Part shown: piece by piece, positions 1 through 5,941 of the stretch
Layout: each line of letters opens with the position of its first letter
How positions within the stretch are numbered: position 1 is the stretch's first letter
DNA from: Deltaproteobacteria bacterium
GTDB taxonomy: Bacteria; Desulfobacterota; SM23-61
Assembly: GCA_029857975.1 (NCBI GenBank)
Contig: JAOUFX010000214.1
Coordinates: 1 to 6,046, forward strand
Reading direction: 5' to 3'
Length of the DNA: 6,046 nucleotides
The notes under the pieces: model-generated
What the model was told of the DNA's origin: nothing
Databases searched by the model: none
What the model saw: the letters and a program-made list of their open reading frames with translations, nothing else
Position numbers and translations under genes: made by a program

Positions 1-1
1 T

Positions 2-681
2 ACGGTCTATAAAGACCTGCGGGGGCTCTTTCGGACATACGGCAATGTGGCGCATATTGTGACTTTAAAAAAAACCGGAATCAAAACCGTCGACGACCTG
101 AAAGGGAAGAGAATCAGTATGGGAACCGCAGGGTCAGGCTCGGCCATCTCGGGAGAAAAATTTCTGCGTCACCTCAAGCTGTGGGATAAGCTGAAAGCTG
201 TCCACCTGCCTCCGATGGAGGCATCGGAAGCCTTGAAGGACGGCCGCATCGATGCGTATAACTGGCATACCGGGATTCCAGCGGCGGCCATCGTCGATAC
301 GGCGGCAACCCATTCCAAGGAGATGGTTCTCCTCAACATCCATGCCCCGGCTGAACAGTCGGGTTTCTACAAGGCTTTACCCTATTACTCCTACAGGGAA
401 ATTCCCGCCAAGACCTATCAGGGCCAGGAGCAGCCCGTGCCTTCATGGGACACAGGCTGCTTCATCATTGCCACAAGGATCTCGATCCCGAGATCGCCTA
501 TTTGATCCTCAAAGCCTACTTCAGCGAAGCGGGGAAGAAGTATGCCATCGCCGTCCATGCCTCAGCCAAGGAGACAACCATTAAGGATGCCGTGAATGGC
601 TTTACCATCCCCCTGCATCCTGGCGCGTTACGCTTCTGGGAGGAGAAGGGGCTCAAGATCCCCCCAGAATTGCGGCCGTGA
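2..681 (+). pseudogene. TAXI-family TRAP transporter solute-binding protein, 5'-partial and frameshifted
   Basis: Periplasmic substrate-binding subunit of a TAXI-type TRAP transporter; it would deliver a solute to the fused permease encoded just downstream. The frame is open from base 2, so the gene begins outside the window and the signal peptide and roughly the first 100 residues are missing (family length about 320). Family-like stretches are DLKGKRISMGTAGSGSAIS (residues 32-50 of the visible part) and DGRIDAYNWHTGIPAAAIVD (80-99). The frame-2 reading stays TAXI-like to WDTGCFIIA, ending at base 472, then turns into nonsense and stops at 505. The frame-1 reading from 472 gives HKDLDPEIAYLILKAYF, the expected TAXI continuation, and ends normally at TGA 679-681. 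One missing base, most simply a C in the CC at 471-472 (GCC CAC read as GCCAC), explains the break. As written the gene is broken, but a sequencing or assembly error is quite possible. Family assignment is firm; loss of function is uncertain. Confidence 0.85.
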
Positions 682-703
682 TGCGAGAAATGGGGGCAGG
701 CAG

Positions 704-741
704 GGGCTCTGGGAGATAGGGTGATCCCTTCCCAGGGTCCC
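704..741 (+). other. Possible RNA hairpin in the TAXI protein/permease spacer
   Basis: The 112-bp spacer between the binding protein stop (681) and the permease start (794) contains an inverted repeat. CTGGGA (709-714) pairs with TCCCAG (730-735), and inside it AGGG (718-721) pairs with CCCT (726-729) around a TGAT loop, with a 3-nt bulge at 715-717. An outer GGG (704-706)/CCC (739-741) can extend it across a small internal loop. No T-run follows directly, so it is not a standard terminator. A role in setting the ratio of binding protein to permease is inference. Confidence 0.4.
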
Positions 742-793
742 ATTTTCAGTCTCTTGGCGCAGGATTAACATCATAAGGTCGGGAGAGATTTTC

Positions 794-2686
794 ATGGTCG
801 GGTTGGAGAAGGTCAAGAATTTCATCGTCGAAAAGCTGATGATAACCGAGAGGCGTCAGCTCCGCCACCCTTATGATCAGGTGAGTCATTTCCTCGGAGC
901 AGCCCTGACTGTTCTTTTCATCTATTGGGCCGGGTTCGGTCGGGCAGACCCCCAGCACTTCCGGGGTATTTTCTTCGGAGTCACCATGATCCTGGGGTTC
1001 CTTCTATTTCCTGCCAGAAGGAGTTCGCCGAAGGATCGACCTTCCTTTATTGACTATCTCCTTATCATTCTCTGCCTGATCACGGTCGGCTACTTTATAA
1101 TTGAATTTCCCAAGATGGCGTACCGGATGGGGGCGTTCAATAGGGCGGACCTAATCATGGGGCTGATTGCCGTCGGGTTATCGCTGGAGTATACCCGCCG
1201 GGTCATGGGGCCGGTCCTGCCCGCACTGGGCATCCTGGCGCTCATATACAGCCTGGAGCCGTTTGCTCCCCACTTCCCGGGGCTTCTGGCCCACCGGGGA
1301 TTCAGCCTCCTGCGGGTCATGGGATTCCTCTGGGCGACCTTAGATGGCATTATGGGTGTCGTGGTCAATGTCTATGCCCGATATGTCTTTCCCTTCGTGA
1401 TTCTCGGTAAGTTTCTGGAATTCTCCGGAGTGGGCAAATACTTGATCGACCTGCCGTACTCCTTGGCCGGTCGCTACACCGGCGGGCCGGCCAAGGTGGC
1501 GGTGGTGGCCAGCGCCCTCTTTGGCTCTATTTCGGGAAGCGCAGTGGCCAATACGATGGCCACGGGCACCTTCACCATCCCTCTGATGATTAAGACGGGC
1601 TACAGGCCCCATGTGGCCGGCGCCATCGAGCCCGCAGCATCCACTGGCGGTCAGTTTCTGCCGCCGGTGATGGGAGCCGGCGCCTTCCTTATGGTGGAGT
1701 TCATAGGAATTTCTTATCTGTCAATAATAATGGTTGCCTTTCTCCCGGCCATGATCTATTTTATCAGCGTTTTCACCATGGTCCATTTCGAGGCCGTTAA
1801 GCACGGCCTGAAAGGTTTGCCGAAGGAGGAGTTAGAAGATCCCCTCCGGTTATTGAAAAGAGGCTTTTATTACTTTATCCCCCTGGTCCTGCTCATTTAT
1901 CTCCTGATGGAGGGCTATTCTCCAAACTACGCTGCGGTCTGGTCGATTATCTGCTGCTTGCCCATAAGCTGGATCAGGCGCGAGACCCGTCTCACCCCAG
2001 GAAAGATTTATCAGGCCTTGGGCCGAGGCACCCTGGACATGGTGAGCGTCAACTCTCTGGCCGGAACGGTTAATATTATCATCGCCATCGTCACCCTCAG
2101 CGGCCTGATGATTCGATTTCCCCACATTATCCTATCTTTTTCTGGGGATAGCCTGCTAGGGGTTCTGGCGCTGGCAGCGGCCGCGGCTTTTGTTCTCGGG
2201 ATGGGGGTTCCCACCACCGCCTCGTACATCATGATGGCCATCCTGGTGGTGCCGGCGCTGGATCGACTCGGCGTGCCTATCCTGGTTTCTCATTTTGTGG
2301 TGTTCTGGATGACCCAGCTTGCTGGTTTGACGCCACCGGTTTGCGTGGTGGCGTATGCGGGTGCGGCTATTGCGAAAGCAGATCCATTCCTTACCGGTAT
2401 CACCTCATTAAGATTCGCCGCGTTTCTCCCTATTATGCCGTTGTTGTTTGTCTACAGACCATCTATCCTTTTAGAAGGCAGCCCGTTGGAAATCATTTGG
2501 ACTGCCTTTGTATCAATCGTGAGTGCCGTTGGCTTGGGATTTGGCTTATTCGGCCGAGTCAACGTATTGCTAAGGATGGTCTTATTTCTGGCTGCGGGGA
2601 TGATGCTATGGCCCGGTTTCACCAAAGATTTAATTGGCTTGGCGCTAATGGCCTCGATATGGATATATATGAGGAGAAGTTCATAA
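794..2686 (+). CDS. TRAP transporter fused permease (4TM + 12TM), TAXI-type
   Basis: Inner-membrane permease of a TAXI-type TRAP transporter, in which the small (DctQ-like) and large (DctM-like) subunits are one polypeptide; it moves the solute delivered by the binding protein using an ion gradient. At 630 residues it has the usual family length. The N-terminal third (about 32-205) holds the DctQ-like helices. The DctM-like part carries the signatures GSISGSAVANTMATGTF (244-260), GAIEPAASTGGQFLPPVMG (277-294), LGMGVPTTASYIM (468-480) and QLAGLTPPVC (508-517). Hydrophobic helices run almost to the C-terminus, ending in the short basic tail IYMRRSS. The ATG at 794 is preceded by GGGAGAG (781-787), a well-spaced ribosome site. 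The gene follows the TAXI binding-protein gene on the same strand after 112 bp, as expected for this transporter class. The last 290 bp are clearly less GC-rich than the core, although the protein still looks continuous. The substrate is not readable; C4-dicarboxylates, other carboxylates and amino acids are all possible for the family. Confidence 0.95.
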   Translation: MVGLEKVKNFIVEKLMITERRQLRHPYDQVSHFLGAALTVLFIYWAGFGRADPQHFRGIFFGVTMILGFLLFPARRSSPKDRPSFIDYLLIILCLITVGYFIIEFPKMAYRMGAFNRADLIMGLIAVGLSLEYTRRVMGPVLPALGILALIYSLEPFAPHFPGLLAHRGFSLLRVMGFLWATLDGIMGVVVNVYARYVFPFVILGKFLEFSGVGKYLIDLPYSLAGRYTGGPAKVAVVASALFGSISGSAVANTMATGTFTIPLMIKTGYRPHVAGAIEPAASTGGQFLPPVMGAGAFLMVEFIGISYLSIIMVAFLPAMIYFISVFTMVHFEAVKHGLKGLPKEELEDPLRLLKRGFYYFIPLVLLIYLLMEGYSPNYAAVWSIICCLPISWIRRETRLTPGKIYQALGRGTLDMVSVNSLAGTVNIIIAIVTLSGLMIRFPHIILSFSGDSLLGVLALAAAAAFVLGMGVPTTASYIMMAILVVPALDRLGVPILVSHFVVFWMTQLAGLTPPVCVVAYAGAAIAKADPFLTGITSLRFAAFLPIMPLLFVYRPSILLEGSPLEIIWTAFVSIVSAVGLGFGLFGRVNVLLRMVLFLAAGMMLWPGFTKDLIGLALMASIWIYMRRSS

Positions 2687-2730
2687 AGCAAGGAAGATTC
2701 TTAAATTGATAACTGACTATTGATTACAAA

Positions 2731-3477
2731 TCAGTCCATCAGCGCCCCCCCGTTCACATCCAGTATCTCACCGGTGATAAAGGAAGCTTCCGCCGAGGCG
2801 AGAAACAAGACTGCCTCTGCTACATCCTCTGGCTTTCCGAGGCGACCGAGTGGAATGGAGGCGATGATCTCCTTTCGCCTCTCCACTGACCACTGAGCGC
2901 TCATCTCTGTTTCGATGGCATGAGGGGAGACGCCATTGACATTGATGCCGTAAGGGGCCAATTGCCTTGCCAGTGTCTTGGTCAGGGCATCCACTCCCGC
3001 TTTGGACGGCCCGTATCCCGGCGCTGAGGTAATGTCTCCCAGTTTGCCGGCGATGGAAGAGATGTTCACGATCTTTCCGTGGCCCTGGGATTTCATGATC
3101 TCAACGACAGCCTGGCAACAGTTGAAGGTGCCTTTGAGGTTAACCTCGATCACCCGATCCCATTCCTCTTCCGTAACCGTTTCGATCGTCCCCCTCCGGA
3201 TGATCCCGGCATTGTTAACAAGGACATCGATCCGACTGAAGGCCTTTTGAACCTGCAAGGCCATCTTTCTCACATCAGCACTATGAGTAATGTCACAAAA
3301 GAGGGTAATGACTTCCCCCCCTTTTTTTATGATTTCCCTTTTCAAAATATTCAAGGTTTCTTGGTCAACATCCACAATGGCAACTTTGGCCCCCTCTCTT
3401 ACGAAGGTTAAGGCAATAGCCTTTCCAATGCCTCTCGCCGCTCCGGTCACAATTGCCACTCGATCTTTTAGTTTCAC
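2731..3477 (-). CDS. SDR-family NAD(P)-dependent oxidoreductase (FabG-like)
   Basis: Classical short-chain dehydrogenase/reductase, 248 residues, probably cytosolic, oxidising an alcohol or reducing a ketone. The Rossmann motif TGAARGIG is at residues 11-18, NNAG at 88-91, the structural Asn at 113 (VNLKG), the catalytic Ser at 141 (NISSIAG) and the active-site Tyr155/Lys159 (GYGPSK), so the catalytic tetrad is complete. An Asp at 36, at the end of the second strand (IVDVD), favours NAD(H) over NADP(H). The usual SPG after the sixth strand reads SPHAIET (184-190), so His replaces the common Gly near the cofactor. The C-terminal FITGEILDVNGG is typical. The start is GTG at 3477, with GAGGG (3487-3483) 5 nt upstream; no in-frame ATG lies closer. 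It lies downstream of dctM on the same strand, 208 bp away, so it could be the last gene of the transporter operon or separately transcribed. Such neighbours often act on the imported substrate. FabG-like reductase, sugar-acid or hydroxy-acid dehydrogenase are all possible; a true fatty-acid role is unlikely here because no fab genes are nearby. Confidence 0.9.
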   Translation of the reverse strand: MKLKDRVAIVTGAARGIGKAIALTFVREGAKVAIVDVDQETLNILKREIIKKGGEVITLFCDITHSADVRKMALQVQKAFSRIDVLVNNAGIIRRGTIETVTEEEWDRVIEVNLKGTFNCCQAVVEIMKSQGHGKIVNISSIAGKLGDITSAPGYGPSKAGVDALTKTLARQLAPYGINVNGVSPHAIETEMSAQWSVERRKEIIASIPLGRLGKPEDVAEAVLFLASAEASFITGEILDVNGGALMD

Positions 3478-3515
3478 TTTTTCCCTCTGGTCTCTCCCAC
3501 TTTAAATTTAATAGG

Positions 3516-3545
3516 ACGCAGATTTACGCGGATAACCGCAGATAC
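3516..3545. repeat. Three tandem 10-bp repeats (CGCRGAT type)
   Basis: Three consecutive decamers, ACGCAGATTT, ACGCGGATAA and CCGCAGATAC, share the core CGC(A/G)GAT at exactly 10-bp spacing, about one helical turn. They lie 39 to 68 bp upstream of the SDR start codon. I recall this wording as a dispersed intergenic repeat of environmental bacteria, but helical phasing would also suit a protein-binding array. The repeats are seen directly; function is unknown. Confidence 0.6.
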
Positions 3546-3553
3546 AAAAAAGA

Positions 3554-3584
3554 CGCTATGCGCATAGCGCTAAGCGATAAGCGA
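3554..3584. repeat. 16-bp perfect palindrome followed by a 7-bp direct repeat
   Basis: CGCTATGCGCATAGCG at 3554-3569 is a perfect palindrome. It is followed at once by TAAGCGA repeated twice (3571-3577 and 3578-3584). The whole stretch is built from GCG/CGC words separated by A/T-rich triplets, like dispersed intergenic repeats. It could also be an operator for the SDR gene; nothing in the window identifies a matching regulator. Confidence 0.55.
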
Positions 3585-3596
3585 CTTTCTGTGTTC

Positions 3597-3627
3597 ACCC
3601 TGTTAGATAGTAACCATCTAACAGGGT
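3597..3627 (-). other. Perfect 12-bp hairpin between dctM and the SDR gene
   Basis: ACCCTGTTAGAT (3597-3608) and ATCTAACAGGGT (3616-3627) are perfect reverse complements around the 7-nt loop AGTAACC. In the direction of transcription it lies 58 bp after the dctM stop and 119 bp before the SDR start. No T-run follows on either strand, so a factor-independent terminator is not supported. It could be an mRNA 3'-end stabiliser, an attenuator or a repeat-element fold. Confidence 0.6.
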
Positions 3628-3685
3628 AAATCCGTGTCCAAAAAGGAATTTCCTATACAATTGAATTAAAACTATCCTGTTTTCG

Positions 3686-4972
3686 TCAGTAGACCTTTCC
3701 GAATATCAAATTGGGAATGAATAAAACAAGATCCGGGAAAAAGATAAGAATTATGTCTATAAGCACTATCGCTGCAATGAACGGAATACATTCTTTGACA
3801 TACTCTTCTATAGGACAATTCAAGATAGAACAAACGGTATACATGGAAACGCCTACGGGCGGGGTCACAAGTCCCAATACAACCATGAGCATCATAACAA
3901 TTCCAAAATGCACGGGGTCAACGCCTACTTGACTTACCATGGGTAGGAGTATCGCGGTAAACAGCAATATAATGACTACGCTTTCGATAAACATGCCTAG
4001 GATAAAGAGAGCGCCGACAACTATGAGCAGTAATATCTGAGGGTTATTGGTTATTCCCAGCATGAATTCGGAAAATACATCCCCAAACCTTTCATAAGCG
4101 AGACCGTAACCAAATATTCCCGACAAGGCAATTATGAGCATAATCGAACCAATGTCCATTATGGTGAACTCAAGGGTTCTTTTAAACTTTTTCCATGTGA
4201 GCTCCCTGTAGAAGAATACACCGATTGCTAACGCATATACTCCGGCGAACGCGCCGGCTTCCGTCGGGGTAAACAGACCAAACCTTATTCCTCCTATCAA
4301 TGCAACCGGAAAAAGAAATGCCCATATACTGTCGATAAATGCCACCACCACCTCTTTCAGGGAAGGTCGGTTCCTTTCGGGAAGATATTTTTTTTTCTTG
4401 GCGGTAATTGACACCGCGGTCATCAGAAACACCATCATCAAAAAGCCCGGAACTATACCCGCCGCAAAAAGCCTCCCGATGGAAACCTCGCCGATGCTCC
4501 CGTATAATATAAGTCCAATGCTGGGTGGAATGATGGGAGTGATACAAGACGAAAGGGTTGTCACGGAGGTCGTATAGCCCCTGGAAAAGCCTTTTTTGAG
4601 CATTTCTGTCCCCAGGATGCGTGCTTCCATGGCGGCATCGGCAATTGCTGAACCCGAAACTCCGCCCATGAGAGTGCTGAGAACAACGTTAACCTGTGCC
4701 AGTCCGCCGCGCATATGTCCGGCGAGAACTCCTGCCAGCTTTATAAGTCTATAGGTTATACCCGTTTCATTCATAAGGTTGGCGGCAAATATGAACAGGG
4801 GAATCGCCAGCAGCGGAAAGTTTTGCGTTTGCGAGATCGCAAGTTGGATCGTCATTGTAAACGGCAGTTGCGGGTTCTGCAGGAAAAAGACAGCCCCGGA
4901 AATGCCTATGGCAAAGGCTACGGGCATTCCCATCACCAGAAAAATTATGAATAAGATAAATACCAACAGCAT
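3686..4972 (-). CDS. dctM: TRAP transporter large permease subunit DctM
   Basis: Large membrane subunit of a DctPQM TRAP transporter, forming the ion-coupled solute pathway in the inner membrane. It has 428 residues from the start chosen here (431 from the alternative), normal for the family, and is hydrophobic throughout with about 12 predicted helices. Family signatures, numbered from the longer form, are GGVSGSAIADAA (106-117), ITPIIPPSI (147-155), PTEAGAFA (239-246) and GLVTPPVGVSMY (370-381). Two in-frame ATGs lie at 4981 and 4972. The Shine-Dalgarno AAGGGG (4987-4982) abuts the first directly but lies 9 nt from the second, so I favour 4972, which gives the typical DctM beginning MLLVFILFIIF. 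It follows dctQ after 83 bp containing a hairpin (5011-5049) and precedes the SDR gene. Base composition is AT-richer than the TAXI permease. The solute depends on the unseen DctP; C4-dicarboxylates are only one of many options. Confidence 0.95.
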   Translation of the reverse strand: MLLVFILFIIFLVMGMPVAFAIGISGAVFFLQNPQLPFTMTIQLAISQTQNFPLLAIPLFIFAANLMNETGITYRLIKLAGVLAGHMRGGLAQVNVVLSTLMGGVSGSAIADAAMEARILGTEMLKKGFSRGYTTSVTTLSSCITPIIPPSIGLILYGSIGEVSIGRLFAAGIVPGFLMMVFLMTAVSITAKKKKYLPERNRPSLKEVVVAFIDSIWAFLFPVALIGGIRFGLFTPTEAGAFAGVYALAIGVFFYRELTWKKFKRTLEFTIMDIGSIMLIIALSGIFGYGLAYERFGDVFSEFMLGITNNPQILLLIVVGALFILGMFIESVVIILLFTAILLPMVSQVGVDPVHFGIVMMLMVVLGLVTPPVGVSMYTVCSILNCPIEEYVKECIPFIAAIVLIDIILIFFPDLVLFIPNLIFGKVY

Positions 4973-4981
4973 CTTTCCCAT

Positions 4982-4987
4982 CCCCTT
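4982..4987 (-). promoter_or_regulatory. Ribosome binding site that decides the dctM start
   Basis: On the - strand AAGGGG touches the ATG at 4981 with no spacer, which would not allow normal initiation. It lies 9 nt before the in-frame ATG at 4972. This makes the second ATG the better start, shortening the protein by 3 residues. Confidence 0.6.
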
Positions 4988-5010
4988 AACTGCGGTGACC
5001 TGGTTTAACT

Positions 5011-5049
5011 CTATTCAAAACAGATCGTTATTGTATCTGTCTTGAATAG
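5011..5049 (-). other. 15-bp hairpin in the dctQ-dctM spacer
   Basis: CTATTCAA (5011-5018) pairs with TTGAATAG (5042-5049), and ACAGAT (5020-5025) pairs with ATCTGT (5035-5040), around a 9-nt loop (5026-5034). The single odd position, 5019/5041, is A against C on the + strand but U against G in RNA from the - strand, so the operon transcript forms a continuous 15-bp stem. The stem begins 6 nt after the dctQ stop codon and ends 23 nt before the dctM Shine-Dalgarno. There is no U-run after it. A transcript-level role such as mRNA stabilisation, a processing site or partial attenuation is inferred. Confidence 0.65.
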
Positions 5050-5055
5050 CCTTGC

Positions 5056-5523
5056 TCACATCTTCTTGCTCAATTTGTCCCTGATTTTAAGTATGGTGGT
5101 TATCACCATTAGCATTCCTCCTACAGGCACACTAAGCGTAACCCAAGTATAGCTGAAACCCGGGATGCCTTGAAAAGCTCTAAATCTGGTAGTATAGGAA
5201 AGCCACACGCCAAACCCTATAAGTGCCGTTAAAAATATTAGGATTATGAAAAGATTAATGATTTCAATAAAATTTTTATTTTTTTCCGGCAGCTTGTTGA
5301 TTACGAAATCAACATTCATAAGCTTGTTGTTTCTCATGGCTACATCGGCGCTTAAAAAAGTACACCAGGCAAAAAGGCACACCGCCATATCCACCGACCA
5401 GTTAATGGGGTAACCTAAGTATCGCGTAGATGCGGCGATGAATACTAAGCCCACCATGAATACCAAAAAAACCTTAATTACCAAAGTCTCGCCTTTACAG
5501 ATATACTCATATGCCTTTTTCAT
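5056..5523 (-). CDS. dctQ: TRAP transporter small permease subunit DctQ
   Basis: Small four-helix membrane subunit that partners DctM in the inner membrane and supports docking of the DctP binding protein. It has 155 residues, usual for DctQ. Hydrophobic segments are at about 15-31, 44-61, 86-109 and 125-146. Family features are TRYLGYPINWSVDMAVCLF (33-51), with the conserved Arg, Trp and acidic residue, and the polar run VAMRNNKLMNVDFV (61-74) after helix 2, followed by KLPEKNK. The C-terminus is basic. ATG at 5523 is the only sensible start, but its ribosome site is awkward: GGGGAG (5531-5526) is just 2 nt away and AGGAG (5542-5538) is 14 nt away. It sits between dctP and dctM in the standard P-Q-M order, although the 453-bp gap to dctP is unusually long. 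The gene is locally very AT-rich (11 G/C in 5221-5280). Confidence 0.93.
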   Translation of the reverse strand: MKKAYEYICKGETLVIKVFLVFMVGLVFIAASTRYLGYPINWSVDMAVCLFAWCTFLSADVAMRNNKLMNVDFVINKLPEKNKNFIEIINLFIILIFLTALIGFGVWLSYTTRFRAFQGIPGFSYTWVTLSVPVGGMLMVITTILKIRDKLSKKM

Positions 5524-5525
5524 AA

Positions 5526-5542
5526 CTCCCCTTTTATCTCCT
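5526..5542 (-). promoter_or_regulatory. Two poorly spaced Shine-Dalgarno candidates before dctQ
   Basis: Upstream of the dctQ ATG the - strand reads AGGAG (5542-5538) and then GGGGAG (5531-5526). Their gaps to the start are 14 and 2 nt, one too long and one too short. Initiation may be weak, or the two may act together. The left end of the repeat element at 5545-5708 lies immediately upstream. Confidence 0.45.
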
Positions 5543-5544
5543 AA

Positions 5545-5708
5545 CCGGCTGCTGAAAAAGTCCTTTTCCGTCCAGTAATGTCATTCCCGCGGAAGCAGGG
5601 CCTGCCCCATACTTGATACGGGGGACGGCGTCTGGACTCCCACTCCCCGCTTTCACGAGGACAAGCTTCGCGGGAGTGATGGGGTATTAAAGTTTTTCCG
5701 CATCCTGC
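5545..5708. repeat. Nested inverted-repeat element, MITE/REP-like
   Basis: The outer ends CCGGCTGCTGAAAAAGT (5545-5561) and AGTTTTTCCGCATCCTGC (5691-5708) are imperfect inverted repeats sharing GC-rich tips and a run of five A/T. Inside, TCATTCCCGCGGAAGC (5581-5596) and GCTTCGCGGGAGTGA (5665-5679) are inverted with one substitution and one extra base. A small GCAGG/CCTGC hairpin (5595-5605) and CCCCATAC...ACGGGG (5605-5624) lie within. There is no coding capacity. The wording resembles dispersed palindromic elements of Desulfobacterota-like genomes, from memory; copy number cannot be judged from a single window. Confidence 0.65.
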
Positions 5709-5780
5709 TAAAGCAAAACAGGATTAAACCAATCGCTCCCGAGAAAGTACATACGGAGACCGTTGCCCAACGTCCTATTT

Positions 5781-5873
5781 GTCATTGCGAGGAGGCCTGA
5801 GGCCGACGAAGCAATCTCATAAGCCATTGATTATTAAGGAGATTGCCACGGCGCACATGCGCCTCGCAATGAC
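5781..5873. repeat. 93-bp nested inverted repeat (GTCATTGCGAGG family)
   Basis: GTCATTGCGAGG (5781-5792) and CCTCGCAATGAC (5862-5873) are perfect 12-bp inverted repeats. Inside them, GCAATCTC (5811-5818) and GAGATTGC (5839-5846) form a second perfect 8-bp pair. The form GTCATTGCGAGG...GAAGCAATCTC is one I recall as a widespread intergenic palindromic element in environmental bacteria. It is non-coding and lies between dctP and dctQ, so it would be transcribed in the operon mRNA. Confidence 0.75.
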
Positions 5874-5903
5874 CGAAAGTGGGTTTTTCAAAGGCCTCAT
5901 ACG

Positions 5904-5941
5904 ATAAACCGGCCCCTCAACTAGAGGAGGGACCGGTTTAT
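5904..5941 (-). terminator. Strong hairpin after dctP, possible attenuator
   Basis: The arms at 5904-5918 (ATAAACCGGCCCCTC) and 5927-5941 (GAGGGACCGGTTTAT) pair over 15 positions around an 8-nt loop. The one non-Watson-Crick position (5913/5932) is C-A on the + strand but a G-U wobble in - strand RNA, so the structure is best in the dctP transcript. It starts 35 bp after the dctP stop. No clear U-run follows, so it is either a weak terminator or, more likely, a 3' stabiliser that keeps the binding protein mRNA more abundant than the dctQM part. Confidence 0.55.

Noticed and set aside
466..480. Programmed ribosomal frameshifting in the TAXI gene
   Set aside because: No slippery heptamer is present at the junction, and no TAXI protein is known to me to use frameshifting; a one-base loss is simpler.
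2341..2709. Small + strand gene overlapping the end of the fused permease
   Set aside because: It is an alternate-frame shadow of the permease with cysteine-rich, non-protein-like composition; the permease frame keeps its family motifs.
2687..2730. Bidirectional terminator between the convergent genes
   Set aside because: Only short AT-rich pairings such as TGATT/AATCA (5 bp) can be drawn, with no adjoining T-run; too weak to annotate.
3500..3560. Sigma-70 promoter for the SDR gene
   Set aside because: An AT-rich TATTAAAT is present on the - strand, but no acceptable -35 box lies at the right distance.
3516..3584. CRISPR array
   Set aside because: The repeat units are only 7-10 bp and have no spacers of uniform length; no cas genes are nearby.
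3640..3656. Intrinsic terminator after dctM (AGGA-AAT-TCCT followed by T5 on the - strand)
   Set aside because: A 4-bp stem is too short, and the T-run alone does not make a terminator.
4182..4547. Additional coding frame overlapping dctM
   Set aside because: It is in another frame of the same strand, lacks family resemblance and hydrophobic organisation, and dctM is clearly the real gene.
5715..5724. AAAACAGGAT also found inverted at 3675-3684
   Set aside because: A 10-bp AT-rich match within 6 kb can arise by chance, and neither copy sits at an element end.
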